Source of the DNA: Gammaproteobacteria bacterium
GTDB lineage: Bacteria; Pseudomonadota; Gammaproteobacteria; Enterobacterales; Psychrobiaceae
NCBI GenBank assembly: GCA_013214945.1
Contig: JABSRT010000022.1
Span: 34,175-98,174 of the forward strand
DNA length: 64,000 nucleotides
Direction of reading: 5' to 3'
How positions within the stretch are numbered: position 1 is the stretch's first letter; the number at the start of each line of letters is the position of its first letter. A program made the position numbers and the translations under genes. Positions 1 to 9,683 of this stretch are shown in pieces. The notes beneath the pieces were generated by a model that made no database searches, was not told the DNA's origin, and saw only the letters and a program-made list of their open reading frames with translations.

Positions 1-152
1 CCGTCATCCGTTTGAATGCCAGAGCACAATACTGCTAAGGCGCACTTGCGAAAGAGTTGATACAGATGACTATTGGCGTGTTGTTTTAGTTGCTCTGCTT
101 CAAGTTGTGATAGTTGCTCTAAACTCCCTCTGGGGCTGATTTTTACAATCAT
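1..152 (-). CDS. ppnN: PpnN (YgdH) nucleotide 5'-monophosphate nucleosidase, 5' end only
   Basis: The first 50 codons of a gene that runs off the left edge. The start is an ATG read leftward from 152, and it has a very strong ribosome binding site (AGGAGG seven bases upstream). The visible N-terminus reads [20 protein letters not shown] and continues with a stretch resembling [21 protein letters not shown]. It aligns closely from memory with the start of E. coli PpnN/YgdH (ISPLGSMDMLSQLE..., LYQLFRNCSLAVLNSG). In that family the enzyme hydrolyses purine and pyrimidine monophosphates to base and ribose 5-phosphate and is controlled by (p)ppGpp. The catalytic lysine-decarboxylase-like fold lies outside the window, so the assignment rests on the N-terminal domain only. 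Confidence 0.85.
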   Translation of the reverse strand, partial: MIVKISPRGSLEQLSQLEAEQLKQHANSHLYQLFRKCALAVLCSGIQTDD

Positions 153-199
153 AAAGCCTCCTGCTTTTTGGTTGAATATTGCTAATCGGTAATAAATTA

Positions 200-1549
200 T
201 TAATCGATAACTATTTGGTCTCTACCTCGAGCTTTCGCCTTATATAATGCCCGATCGGCACGCTCAAAAGCAAATAACTCGCTAGGATCGCTCAGCTTTA
301 CTTGGGTAGCGCCCATTGAAACGGTGATTTGAACATTATCGTCTTTAAACTTAAACGGCACTGACTTAACTTTATTTCTAACTCGATTCAGCATATTGCT
401 TAAGGTCGTTTTGTTGATTTCAGGCACTAAAATAACAAATTCCTCACCGCCAAATCGGGCAACAAATTCACTATTACGTAACGAACTGCTTAGCACCGAG
501 GAAATGACTTGCAAGGTTTTATCACCAGCCGAATGGCCATAGCTATCATTGATTCTTTTGAAGAAATCAAGATCAGCAACAACGACCCATAGCAACATAC
601 CACTGTTTTTGACATGATTAAACTCGGTTTCAAATCGCTTATCAAGCGCAGCACGATTAGGTAGTTTAGTTAAACTATCTTGCATGCTCAGCACTTCTTG
701 TTGCTCGAGTCTGGTTTTATAACCTTGCGCTTCGGCTTCAACAGCTTTTAATTGTTGTTCCATTTGTGCAAAATTACTTAATAATTGTTGCGCTTCTTTG
801 TTATCGAATTTTTCTTTTATTTTAAGCGCCGCCAACATATGAGCCAGTTCATTAATTATTGGTGACTGGGGCGCGGGGCTGAGTTCGCTTTTGGTCAAGA
901 CACAAATTTTCTTGATCCGAGACTTTAATGCACTGTCCCATGATTTTCGATCTTGAGATGAGACTTTCGTTAATGATGAGCCGTTAGCGACAATATTTTT
1001 AACATCGAGTAGGGCGCTATTTAAGGCTTCTAAAAAGAATTTTGACGCTTCTTTTTCACCCTTGTTATTTAAGATTAGTAACTTAATAATTTCTTGAAAA
1101 CTATCAAAAAGACTATTTGTTGATGTGATAGCTGTCAGCTGTAAATAGATGTTATCTAACTCACCTTGCAGTGCCGGAGTCAGATGGAAGTCATTGGCGA
1201 TACTGGTTAATTGCTCAACGTAATCTTTTATTAACTGGTCGTTATTTTCGTGCATTAAACCCAGTGCATTATCAAGTTCAGTAACCGCAGATTGATATAA
1301 ATTTAAGACTTCAACCAGTGAATCGAGCTGGTCATTAGTATTTGTTAATGCTTTAAATTGCTCAGGGATTGGCGCTAATTGCTGCTGAAGGTCGTCAGAA
1401 ATGTGGCTTAGTTGTTGTAAGTCGCTAATTACATGACCAAGCACGCCTTGATACTTCAATAACGGAGCTTGTTGCTCATTATTGCGGCTTGTTGCAATTC
1501 GTTTTTTCCGCTCAGCTATTTTATCAGGCATTGGTAATAACGTTTCCAT
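200..1549 (-). CDS. GGDEF diguanylate cyclase with long N-terminal helical region
   Basis: A 449-residue cytosolic protein. About residues 1-290 are predicted to be mostly helical, with no membrane segment and no recognised sensor domain. Residues about 290-449 form a GGDEF domain. The signature is GGEEF at 367-371, and the upstream metal/substrate segment reads [19 protein letters not shown]. The protein should therefore make cyclic-di-GMP from two GTP. The product-inhibition I-site position, normally RxxD, reads RNSE here (RxxE), so feedback inhibition may be weak. The N-terminal part resembles the dimerising helical regions seen in other Alteromonadales diguanylate cyclases; I cannot name its input signal. 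It sits alone, with about 290 bases to rdgC on one side and ppnN on the other. Confidence 0.88.
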   Translation of the reverse strand: METLLPMPDKIAERKKRIATSRNNEQQAPLLKYQGVLGHVISDLQQLSHISDDLQQQLAPIPEQFKALTNTNDQLDSLVEVLNLYQSAVTELDNALGLMHENNDQLIKDYVEQLTSIANDFHLTPALQGELDNIYLQLTAITSTNSLFDSFQEIIKLLILNNKGEKEASKFFLEALNSALLDVKNIVANGSSLTKVSSQDRKSWDSALKSRIKKICVLTKSELSPAPQSPIINELAHMLAALKIKEKFDNKEAQQLLSNFAQMEQQLKAVEAEAQGYKTRLEQQEVLSMQDSLTKLPNRAALDKRFETEFNHVKNSGMLLWVVVADLDFFKRINDSYGHSAGDKTLQVISSVLSSSLRNSEFVARFGGEEFVILVPEINKTTLSNMLNRVRNKVKSVPFKFKDDNVQITVSMGATQVKLSDPSELFAFERADRALYKAKARGRDQIVID

Positions 1550-1777
1550 TTAAAAATTAGGGATGAGATCGAAGTGACTCTATCGTCACGCAGCGCCGAT
1601 GAAGTCTTTTAGGTCTAATGCTGAAATACATATCCGTCAATTAATGATATGGCGAGATGGTTAAGACATAATATTTAAGGCATAACCCCTAAGATAGTTA
1701 CATTCTTTTTAAAAAGCAATAGCTTCATTTCCACTCACACCTTGTTGTGCGACGCGAAAACATTATACAGAATACGA

Positions 1778-1813
1778 AGCCTAAACCAACCGTATTTTGG
1801 CTAGCTTAGGCTT
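1778..1813 (-). terminator. imperfect hairpin downstream of rdgC
   Basis: An inverted repeat (AAGCCTAA ... TTAGGCTT) encloses a second short pair (CCAA/TTGG), just past the rdgC stop codon. There is no clear T-run on either strand, so it is only a candidate transcript end. The rest of the 1550-1836 gap shows no gene. Confidence 0.35.
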
Positions 1814-1836
1814 GAGTTGTTAGATAAATAGCTGAT

Positions 1837-2748
1837 CTAAGCTGTGCGTTCTTCACCACCGAGTAAATCAAATAACGCGGGGATAAAATGTTCAAACTCA
1901 CCCGCCATAATGGCGAAATCAGCGTCAAAACATGCGGCTTTATCGGCTTTGTCTTGATCTTCTTGTTGCTCAGAAACTACATCGCTAAATTTTACCCGTT
2001 TAATCGTTAAGTCTTCATTTAATACAAAGCTTAATGACTGGCTATAGTTCATTGCGATTTTTACTGCAAACATACCGTTTTCAATATGGGCTTTTATTTC
2101 ATCGCAGATCAATTCTTGATTTTTGCAGCGGATCACCGCGCCATTTTCAAGTGGGCTTTTTAACTCAGCTTCTTCAAGTAACTCAAATGGCGCAATGGCA
2201 GAGTTATCGGTTAGCCATTGGGTCATTGTGACATCAAGCGGGTTTTTACTTTGGACCGGTAATACCGCTAATGAGCCAATCGATTTTCTAAGCAGAGCGA
2301 GTAAATCTTCGGCTTTGTTATGGCTTGAGGCATTGACGAAAATTAGCCCTTGTGCCGGTGCGATATAAGCAAAGGTAGAACCAATTCGACTAAAGGCGCG
2401 CGGCAATAAGGTATGAACAATTTCTTCCTTCATTGCGTCTTTTTCTTTCTTTTTAACCGGGCGGCCTGTTTCTTGTTCGATTTGTTCGACTTTTTCGTCG
2501 AGTGCTTCTTTGATCACTGATGCGGGTAACATCTTGTCTTCTTTACGCGCACATACCATGATGTTGCCGTTAGTGACATGCAGTAATGAGCTGCCAATTT
2601 TACCCATAGGTTTGGCCCAACCATATTTGCTTAGATCCTGAGAACCGCAGGGATGAAAAGCAAACTCTTCAAGTCGTGTTTCTAGTTGCTCTGGGCTTAA
2701 ATCAATAGGATTGGATAAACGATAAATAATCAGGTTTTTGAACCACAT
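1837..2748 (-). CDS. rdgC: recombination-associated protein RdgC
   Basis: RdgC is a ring-forming double-stranded-DNA-binding protein that restrains RecA-dependent exchange. The sequence matches the family along its full length (about 303 residues): N-terminal MWFKNLIIYRLSNP, the conserved HPCGSQDLSKYGW and ICARKEDK-like segments, LLPRAFSR, and the C-terminal FDADFAIMAGEF. I place the start at the ATG at 2748 because E. coli RdgC begins MLWFKNL. A GTG nine bases further upstream (2757) is in frame and would add three residues; neither has a clear Shine-Dalgarno. No genes are close enough to form an operon. The assignment is very secure. Confidence 0.95.
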   Translation of the reverse strand: MWFKNLIIYRLSNPIDLSPEQLETRLEEFAFHPCGSQDLSKYGWAKPMGKIGSSLLHVTNGNIMVCARKEDKMLPASVIKEALDEKVEQIEQETGRPVKKKEKDAMKEEIVHTLLPRAFSRIGSTFAYIAPAQGLIFVNASSHNKAEDLLALLRKSIGSLAVLPVQSKNPLDVTMTQWLTDNSAIAPFELLEEAELKSPLENGAVIRCKNQELICDEIKAHIENGMFAVKIAMNYSQSLSFVLNEDLTIKRVKFSDVVSEQQEDQDKADKAACFDADFAIMAGEFEHFIPALFDLLGGEERTA

Positions 2749-2825
2749 AATAGTCACTATGAAATTAGTAAAATCAGAGTGTATTTAAAATTAGTGCTAA
2801 GCGCAACAATGATAGGCCGCTAAGG

Positions 2826-4523
2826 TTATTTTGGCTTAGTCTGTGGCAAGCGAATACTATAACTTAAACCTTGGTCAGGCTTGCATGCAGCAACGATAGT
2901 GCCATGAAGCGATTGAGTCACCAAATTATAGACGATATGAGTGCCTAGTCCGCTGCCGCCTTGACCTCGTTTGGTGGTGAAAAAGGGTTCAAATAAGGAA
3001 TCTAAATGTTTTTGGGAAATACCGTTGCCAGTATCGTGATAATCAATGGTAATTAAATCACTAGTTTGCGAAATATTAAACACTATTTGGCCTTTGCTTA
3101 TACCTTCAAAAGCATGGGTCAATGAATTTAAAATTAGGTTGGTAAATATTTGCGCCAATGAACCTGCTTGGCAATTTATTGCGACTACTTCATCGCAATT
3201 GACGATAATTTTATGCTGAGTTGGTCTTAATATCGGTTGTAATGACTGGATTACTTCTTGCAAATAAGCGGGTAAATGGATGGTACGATACGCTTCACTG
3301 GTTTGGTCAACCGCAACTTCTTTGAAACTTTGAATCAATTTAGAGGCTTTTTGTAAGTTGGCCACAACTAGCTTTGAGCTGTCTTTCGCTGTTTTGAGAA
3401 ATTCGTTCATTTGTTTGTTGGTTAGTAATTTGTTGGTAACAGCGAGATCGAGTTCGCTAATCGCATCAGCCAAATAACTAACCGCCGTGACACCGATGCC
3501 AATTGGGGTATTTATTTCATGGGCAATACCGGCGACCAAGCTGCCCAAAGATGCCATTTTTTCTGATTCGACTAATTGATCTTTAGTATCTTCTAACTGC
3601 TTTAGTGAGGCCTTTAATTCATCTTTGCTTTGTTCTAGATCTTCTTTTTGCTGGGCTAATTCACTGATAATTTGACTTAAACTTGCCGTTTTTCGAGTGA
3701 CTTCTTGTTCCAGTGATAGGTTTTGCTGATCAAGTTGAAAATTGGCGTCGATCAGTTCTTGCTGAGTCTGTTTTAAGTGGTCTTGATACTCCTCAAGTTT
3801 AACCAACATTAAATTAAATGAATTGGCCAATAAACTCAGTTCATCATTTTGGGTTGATGAGACATTTAATTTTGATTGGTGTAATTTATCGAGATCCAAG
3901 CGACTAATATCTTGGCTTAATTTCTCTAGCGGCGTGGTTAATAATCGGTTAAAAAGTCGATTAACGAGATAAATGAGCAATGCCATGCCCACCATCATGC
4001 CAACGGTCGGAATGATAGCTTGGGTAATAACTCGGGTGATCACTGTGGTGTTGCTCGAGTACAAGCTCAAAGCACCGACCCGATAAGTGGTATTGAGTTG
4101 GGCATTATTGGCCAAATTAAAACTAAGGGTTGAGGTAAAGCCAAATAACGAGCCGTTATCGTAGCTGGTAGTGTCTGTCGGTGAGCGAGGCGTTTGTTCG
4201 TTCGTTTGATTTATTTGGTTGATCAATTGGCCACCTTGATAGATGACTTTGGCGCTTTCATCGTGAATAATAATTGCTTTAATGGTTGGCATTAAAGACA
4301 AGCTGTAACCGATGGCCACTAACTGGTTATCGTTTAATTCCCAAATCGCCTGACTAAGACTAGAGTTGATGGTGGAGTGCAATTGTTTTAACTCTTGCTC
4401 TATCTCATAGCGAACAGTGAAATAACCTAAAACCAATTGGATAATAAAGATAAAAAAGGTCAAGATCACGAATGAGGTTAATACCTTGGTAAGAAGTTTA
4501 TGAGAAATACTTACCATCTGCAT
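2826..4523 (-). CDS. membrane sensor histidine kinase (HAMP, HisKA, HATPase_c)
   Basis: A 565-residue two-component sensor kinase. A membrane segment near residues 12-34 and another near 168-190 flank a roughly 130-residue periplasmic sensor region. A HAMP linker and a long coiled coil (about 235-320) follow. The phospho-acceptor box is at LVAGIAHEINTP, with His335. The ATPase has an N-box (FTNLILNSLTHAF), a G1 box (DTGNGI) and a G2 box (GGSGLGTHIVYN). The HEINTP-type box and the short C-terminus, with no receiver, resemble kinases of the HPK4/NtrB-like type. No response regulator lies next to it, so it is an orphan and its signal and partner are unknown. The start at 4523 has GGGAG nine bases upstream. 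Confidence 0.9.
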   Translation of the reverse strand: MQMVSISHKLLTKVLTSFVILTFFIFIIQLVLGYFTVRYEIEQELKQLHSTINSSLSQAIWELNDNQLVAIGYSLSLMPTIKAIIIHDESAKVIYQGGQLINQINQTNEQTPRSPTDTTSYDNGSLFGFTSTLSFNLANNAQLNTTYRVGALSLYSSNTTVITRVITQAIIPTVGMMVGMALLIYLVNRLFNRLLTTPLEKLSQDISRLDLDKLHQSKLNVSSTQNDELSLLANSFNLMLVKLEEYQDHLKQTQQELIDANFQLDQQNLSLEQEVTRKTASLSQIISELAQQKEDLEQSKDELKASLKQLEDTKDQLVESEKMASLGSLVAGIAHEINTPIGIGVTAVSYLADAISELDLAVTNKLLTNKQMNEFLKTAKDSSKLVVANLQKASKLIQSFKEVAVDQTSEAYRTIHLPAYLQEVIQSLQPILRPTQHKIIVNCDEVVAINCQAGSLAQIFTNLILNSLTHAFEGISKGQIVFNISQTSDLITIDYHDTGNGISQKHLDSLFEPFFTTKRGQGGSGLGTHIVYNLVTQSLHGTIVAACKPDQGLSYSIRLPQTKPK

Positions 4524-4632
4524 TGTGTTTGTCTCCCGCTTCTATCACAATTTAGGGTGTGCAATAATTTGCATTAAACATAGTTTATAACCTAAAAAAT
4601 AGCAACGTCATGCCGTTGCAGCTTGGAGCGAT

Positions 4633-5871
4633 ATGCGCATTATTCACACCTCAGATTGGCACCTTGGTCATCAGTTACTGGGGATCTCTCGTCAGTTCGA
4701 GCAACAGCAGTTTCTCGATTGGTTATTTGAGCAGTTAGTTCAACAAAAAATTGATGCCTTACTAGTGGCCGGTGACATTTTTGACAGTGCTAATCCGCCG
4801 GCTTGGGCTTGGCAATTGTTGTATCGTTTTTTAGCCAGGGTCAAACAGCAATTACCGCAATTAGACTTAGTTTTGGTCGCTGGCAATCATGATTCACCAA
4901 GCAAGCTCGATGCCCCCGACCAATTGTTTAAGGCGTTTGATATTCATTTAATTGGTTCGTTACCGCGTTTGGAAAACAATCAGCTTGATTTTGATAAGCT
5001 GATTGTTGAACTCACCAATAAAGAGGGCGTTGTCGCTGCCCGCGTTGCCGCGGTGCCATTTTTGCGTGCAGGCGATCTTGAACTTGGCTCCTTTGACGAT
5101 GAGGTTCCTGATAAACTAATTGCCGGAGTCGAGCGAATTTATCAGCAGTTGGCGGCTAAAATCACCGAGCTAAACCAGCCTACTCAAGCTAGCATTGCGC
5201 TAGGTCATGCTTATATGGTCTCGAGCCAGATTAGCGAAATGTCAGAGCGACGTATTTTAGGTGGTAATCAGCATGCTTTACCAATCGACATGCTAACTCA
5301 GGGGTATGATTACGCTGGTTTAGGGCATTTGCATCGCCCGCAGCAGTTAGGTGGCCAGGCTGTTTATTATTGTGGTTCGCCCATTGCGATGTCGCTGGCC
5401 GAGATTGACTATAAGCATCAAGTTAAGTTGCTTGAATTTAAAGATGGTGAGCTATTACGCGTTGACCCATTGCTAGTGCCAAGACGGGTCGAGTTGATAA
5501 AGGTGCCAGCAACGCCATTGCCTTTGTCGCAAGTGTTAAGTCTATTAGAAGACTTAACGGTGATAGACCAACCGCTTGAACAACAACCCTTGCTTGAAGT
5601 TCTGGTATTACTTGAGCAACCGCAAGCCATGCTGCGTGACAAGATTGCCGAGGTTATTGCCGATAAAGCGGTGCGTTTGGTCAAAATAACCACCAGTTAT
5701 CTCAATGTCAGTGAAAATAACACCAATTTTCCCGATGAGATGTTAAATCAGCTGGAACCGGAACAAGTTTTTTCACTCAAATATCAAGCTCAATTTAATG
5801 ATAAACCGCCGGCCAAGTATACTCAGGCTTTTAGTGAATTATTAACCAGCTATCAACAACAAGATCATTAA
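4633..5871 (+). CDS. sbcD: exonuclease subunit SbcD
   Basis: The nuclease subunit of the SbcCD (Mre11-Rad50-like) complex, which processes hairpins and blocked DNA ends. The metallophosphoesterase motifs are all present: HTSDWHLGH with Asp8 and His10, GDIFD with Asp48, GNHDSP with Asn85-His86-Asp87, GHAYM with His192, and GHLHRP at 231-236. Its 412 residues compare with 400 in E. coli. The stop codon is six bases before the sbcC start, so the two genes are co-transcribed and probably translationally linked. Confidence 0.97.
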   Translation: MRIIHTSDWHLGHQLLGISRQFEQQQFLDWLFEQLVQQKIDALLVAGDIFDSANPPAWAWQLLYRFLARVKQQLPQLDLVLVAGNHDSPSKLDAPDQLFKAFDIHLIGSLPRLENNQLDFDKLIVELTNKEGVVAARVAAVPFLRAGDLELGSFDDEVPDKLIAGVERIYQQLAAKITELNQPTQASIALGHAYMVSSQISEMSERRILGGNQHALPIDMLTQGYDYAGLGHLHRPQQLGGQAVYYCGSPIAMSLAEIDYKHQVKLLEFKDGELLRVDPLLVPRRVELIKVPATPLPLSQVLSLLEDLTVIDQPLEQQPLLEVLVLLEQPQAMLRDKIAEVIADKAVRLVKITTSYLNVSENNTNFPDEMLNQLEPEQVFSLKYQAQFNDKPPAKYTQAFSELLTSYQQQDH

Positions 5872-5877
5872 ACATCG

Positions 5878-8800
5878 ATGAAAATTATTAGTCTTAAAGG
5901 TCAAAACCTGGCGAGCTTAGCGGCCCCTTTTGATATCAATTTTGCCAGTGGCATTTTGGCTGACGCTGGTTTATTTGCAATTTGTGGCAATACTGGCTCG
6001 GGTAAAAGTACCTTGCTTGATGCCATTTGCTTAAGTTTATTTGACGCGATGCCCCGTTTTAGCAGTGCGCGTCGCGGCCCGGCTATTGGCCATAGTCAAA
6101 GCCAAGAGAGTGAACGGTTAAAAAGTAACGATGTTCGTCATATTTTAACCCGAGGCGCAGCGAGTGCTTTTAGTGAAGTGATATTCGAGCTTGAAGACCA
6201 ACGCCAATTTTGTGCTCGATGGTCGGTTAAACGCGCACGAAATAGCGCCACTGGCCGAATCCAAGCTCAAGAAATGAGTTTGACTGCACTGGCAAATGAT
6301 AAGGTGATTGCGACTAAAAAAACCGAGGTACTGGCAGCCATCGAACAGTTGATTGGGCTTAATTACGATCAATTTCGTCGTTCGGTATTATTGGCGCAAG
6401 GTGACTTTGCCGCGTTTTTAAAAGCACCTGCGAAAGAGCGATCTGAGTTATTAGAAAGGATCACCGGGACCAAGTTGTATTCAGCGCTGTCTAAACTCGC
6501 TTTTGTTCGGGCTAAAGAAGAAGAGCAGCAACTGACGTTGTTGACCGAGCGTCAAGGTGAAGTGACCTTGTTATCGAGTCAAGAGCAGCAGCAATTAATT
6601 GCTCAGCTGGGTCAGATTAATGAGTCGATGTCGGGCATGAACAACCAAGCCAGTCAATTGCAGTGGCTGGAACAGTGTTTAACCAAAAGTAAGCAGATTG
6701 AGCTGCAGTTAGTTGATACAACCGAGCAGTGTGTTATTGCCGAGCAAACCTTAGCGAGTCAGCAGCCGCTGGCGCAAAAAATTGAACAGGTTGAGCACGC
6801 GCAGCGCGCGCGCACGGTGGACGAACAAATTAATGCCACCAAATTGCAACAACGCCAACAATATGAGCAGCTAGAAGCGCTAGATGGCACCTTACGCAGT
6901 GGGCAGACCAACGTTACCGAAATATCGCAACAGGTTAGTCAATTAAGCAATGCCAAGGGGCAAGCAGGCGTAGCCCTTGAACAACAATTACCCTTGTTAG
7001 AATCGGCGGTGATGCGCCAGCTCGAAATGAACAACTTGCAGCAAATCTATCATGAAAAACATCAGCAACTCACGGACACCGAGCAGCAGCAACACGCCAT
7101 TACGCGGCGACTGACTGGCAATGAGGCCAATCAGCAACGTCAGGCGACGTTACTCAATAAATTAGCAATTGACTTGGCTCAGCAACAGCATATTTCTGGG
7201 GTCGTTAACCAAATTACGCTGTTAGAGCAAGGCATTAATGACCATCAGCAGGCGGCGACTAACTTTGCGCAATATGCCCAGCAAATGGCCAACATTAAAA
7301 CCACGGCCACCGATACACAGCAGCAATTTCAGCAGTTTAATCAACAACTGCAACAGCTAAGTGCACATCAGCAAGGCTACCAGCAGCAAATTCAGGCTTA
7401 TGGCTTGGCTTCGTCTGAGCCGGCAATCGCAGCGCTTGAGCAACAACTGGAACACCATCAGCAGCAACTGGCGCAGTTAGCGACTAGCCAGCAGCAGGTT
7501 ACTCAGGCATTGCAATACCAATCAATGGTCACGGTTAAGCAACAACATTATCAAGAAACCACCGCTCAATTAGAGCAAACTAAAATTGATTATCATGCTC
7601 GCCGTCAGCAACGAGAGCAGCTGTTACCGGCCTTGCAAGAAGCCGAGCATGCGTTGTTAAATGCGCAACAGATCATGTCATTATCAGAACATCGCTCGCA
7701 ATTGGTGCCGCACCAAGCTTGTGCTTTATGTGGCAGTACCGAGCATCCATATGCTGGTGAAGTCAATTTAGGAGAACGTTTGGTTGATCAGCTAAGCGAG
7801 CGTTATAAACAGTTACAACAGCAAAGCCATGAGCTAACCAGTGCTTTATCGCAGCTCGAAGCCGTAGGCAACCAGCTTAATGAACAACAGAGTACTATTA
7901 CCGCCGAGGTTGATGAACTTAATGGCTTGTTGCAAGCGCTCTCAAAACAGCCGATAACGCCGCAATTGCTGGCTCAAATTGAACATGATATGGCGAGGGT
8001 ACAGCAGCAATTAGCCCATGATAAGCAACAGCATCAGGCGTTGCTTGAAACCGCCGAGCAACGGCGGGCGCTTGAGCAGCAGTTGCTTGAATCACAGCAC
8101 CAAATTGACCTGGTTAATCAAAGTATCGAGCAGTGTCAGCAGCAGTTGCAAAGCTGTAACAATGATCTGGCGCTAAATAGTCAATATCAAGACCAGCTTA
8201 ACGGGCAAATGCAAGCGCGAGTTAATCAATTAACCGAGCTGTACCCGCAAGCTAATTGGTCGCAGTTATTGCAGCAACCTGAGCAGCTCGAATCATTTAA
8301 GAAAAAATTAGCGACTGATATCGAGCAGTTCATTGAAAAATCGAATTATCAAAGTCAATTAAATACCGAACAAAGTGAGCTTGAACAACAGCACATTGCC
8401 CTAACGCAAGAGTTTAACCATTTTGAAAGTGTGTTGCAGCCGTTAAAACAGCAGTTAACGCAAGCACAGCAACAGATTAACCAATGGCAGCAAGAAATTG
8501 AAAGTGTCTGTCAGGGCCAAGATCCTAAGCAATTAAAAACCGAATTGATGAGCCATTTCGATCAATTAAATACCGCATTTCATAATGCTGAGCAAGCGCT
8601 AGTAACAGCTAAAAATCAGTTGTTAGTGATTCAAAATCAACAGCAGCAAATAAGCGAGCAAGCACAAGATTTAGCCGCGAAATTATCGCAACTAACCGAG
8701 CTATGGCAGCAATGGCTTCATCAACTGGTTTTAAGTCATGAACAGTTGGTCGAACTGCTCACTTATGATCACCAGTGGATTATTGAGCAGCGCCAACATC

Positions 8801-9618
8801 AGGCGCAAGTACTGCAGCAGCATCACCAATACCAAGCCATATTAGCCGAGCAGCAACGCAGCGTTGTTCAGCTTAGGGATGAATTAGCAAGTCATCACCA
8901 ACAGTTACTTGGCGCTTTACCGCAACTTGCCCCTGAGCCAGCCCAAAGTAGTTCAGAGCAGCGTAACATGCTTAAATTGTCCATTGAGGCGGCGATAAAA
9001 CAACAAGAGCAGCAGCAATTTGAATTACGCAGCGGCCTTGAACGCCATAATCTAGCGATGATCCGCCATGGTGAGTTACAACAAGAAATAGAGTTACAGC
9101 GCAATGATGCGCATTTATGGATCGAGATGAGAGAGTTAATTGGGTCGGCCGATGGTTCTAAGTTTCGAACTTTCGCCCAAAGCTTAACCTTGGAACAAAT
9201 GTTGGTGTCGGCCAATCATCACCTTAAAGAATTGGCCCCGCGTTATCAACTGCAGCGGGTGCCTGGCGCTGAGCTAGACTTGCAAGTGATTGATCAAGAC
9301 ATGGGTGACGATGTGCGTTCGGTCGAGAGTCTTTCTGGTGGTGAAACTTTCTTAGTGTCATTGGCGCTAGCATTGGGACTTGGCTCGATTACCAGCTTGC
9401 AAACGCATATTAAAACATTATTTATTGATGAAGGTTTTGGTACGTTAGATCCCGACACCTTAGAAATTGCGTTAAGTTGCCTTGATTCTTTGCAAGCCAG
9501 TGGTCGTCAAATTGGCTTAATTTCACATGTTCAAGGCTTGGTCGAGCGAGTTGGCACACGCGTTCAAATCACCGCACAAGGCAATGGTCACAGTAAAGTG
9601 GAGCTATTTGCCCGATAA
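5878..9618 (+). CDS. sbcC: exonuclease subunit SbcC (Rad50-like SMC ATPase)
   Basis: The ATPase arm of SbcCD. The Walker A motif GNTGSGKST is at 37-45, the ABC signature LSGGE at 1152-1156, and Walker B TLFIDEGFGTLD with Asp1184-Glu1185. Between them lie two very long coiled-coil arms, and the zinc hook CALCG (Cys615, Cys618) sits almost exactly midway, as in Rad50. At 1246 residues it is about 200 longer than E. coli SbcC. The extra length is in the arms, which are extraordinarily rich in glutamine (many QQ and QQQ runs). It follows sbcD after six bases. Confidence 0.97.
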   Translation: MKIISLKGQNLASLAAPFDINFASGILADAGLFAICGNTGSGKSTLLDAICLSLFDAMPRFSSARRGPAIGHSQSQESERLKSNDVRHILTRGAASAFSEVIFELEDQRQFCARWSVKRARNSATGRIQAQEMSLTALANDKVIATKKTEVLAAIEQLIGLNYDQFRRSVLLAQGDFAAFLKAPAKERSELLERITGTKLYSALSKLAFVRAKEEEQQLTLLTERQGEVTLLSSQEQQQLIAQLGQINESMSGMNNQASQLQWLEQCLTKSKQIELQLVDTTEQCVIAEQTLASQQPLAQKIEQVEHAQRARTVDEQINATKLQQRQQYEQLEALDGTLRSGQTNVTEISQQVSQLSNAKGQAGVALEQQLPLLESAVMRQLEMNNLQQIYHEKHQQLTDTEQQQHAITRRLTGNEANQQRQATLLNKLAIDLAQQQHISGVVNQITLLEQGINDHQQAATNFAQYAQQMANIKTTATDTQQQFQQFNQQLQQLSAHQQGYQQQIQAYGLASSEPAIAALEQQLEHHQQQLAQLATSQQQVTQALQYQSMVTVKQQHYQETTAQLEQTKIDYHARRQQREQLLPALQEAEHALLNAQQIMSLSEHRSQLVPHQACALCGSTEHPYAGEVNLGERLVDQLSERYKQLQQQSHELTSALSQLEAVGNQLNEQQSTITAEVDELNGLLQALSKQPITPQLLAQIEHDMARVQQQLAHDKQQHQALLETAEQRRALEQQLLESQHQIDLVNQSIEQCQQQLQSCNNDLALNSQYQDQLNGQMQARVNQLTELYPQANWSQLLQQPEQLESFKKKLATDIEQFIEKSNYQSQLNTEQSELEQQHIALTQEFNHFESVLQPLKQQLTQAQQQINQWQQEIESVCQGQDPKQLKTELMSHFDQLNTAFHNAEQALVTAKNQLLVIQNQQQQISEQAQDLAAKLSQLTELWQQWLHQLVLSHEQLVELLTYDHQWIIEQRQHQAQVLQQHHQYQAILAEQQRSVVQLRDELASHHQQLLGALPQLAPEPAQSSSEQRNMLKLSIEAAIKQQEQQQFELRSGLERHNLAMIRHGELQQEIELQRNDAHLWIEMRELIGSADGSKFRTFAQSLTLEQMLVSANHHLKELAPRYQLQRVPGAELDLQVIDQDMGDDVRSVESLSGGETFLVSLALALGLGSITSLQTHIKTLFIDEGFGTLDPDTLEIALSCLDSLQASGRQIGLISHVQGLVERVGTRVQITAQGNGHSKVELFAR

Positions 9619-9634
9619 CATCTTAGCGTAATTT

Positions 9635-9665
9635 AATCGGTGCCAGCCGTAAACTGGCGTCGATT
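9635..9665. terminator. hairpin between convergent sbcC and MFS gene
   Basis: A stepped inverted repeat, AATCG-gt-GCCAG, loop, CTGGC-gt-CGATT, lies between the convergent sbcC and transporter genes. No T-run follows on either strand, so it is a modest candidate for a bidirectional transcript end. Confidence 0.45.
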
Positions 9666-9683
9666 CTATTAGATTAAATCTCT

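Noticed and set aside
8895..9215. A minus-strand reading frame inside sbcC
   Set aside because: Antisense shadow of a repetitive coding region rich in CAG/CAA codons.
4633..9618. An anti-phage system built on SbcC/SbcD
   Set aside because: Both proteins have the normal chromosomal SbcCD motifs and order; no extra effector gene is attached.
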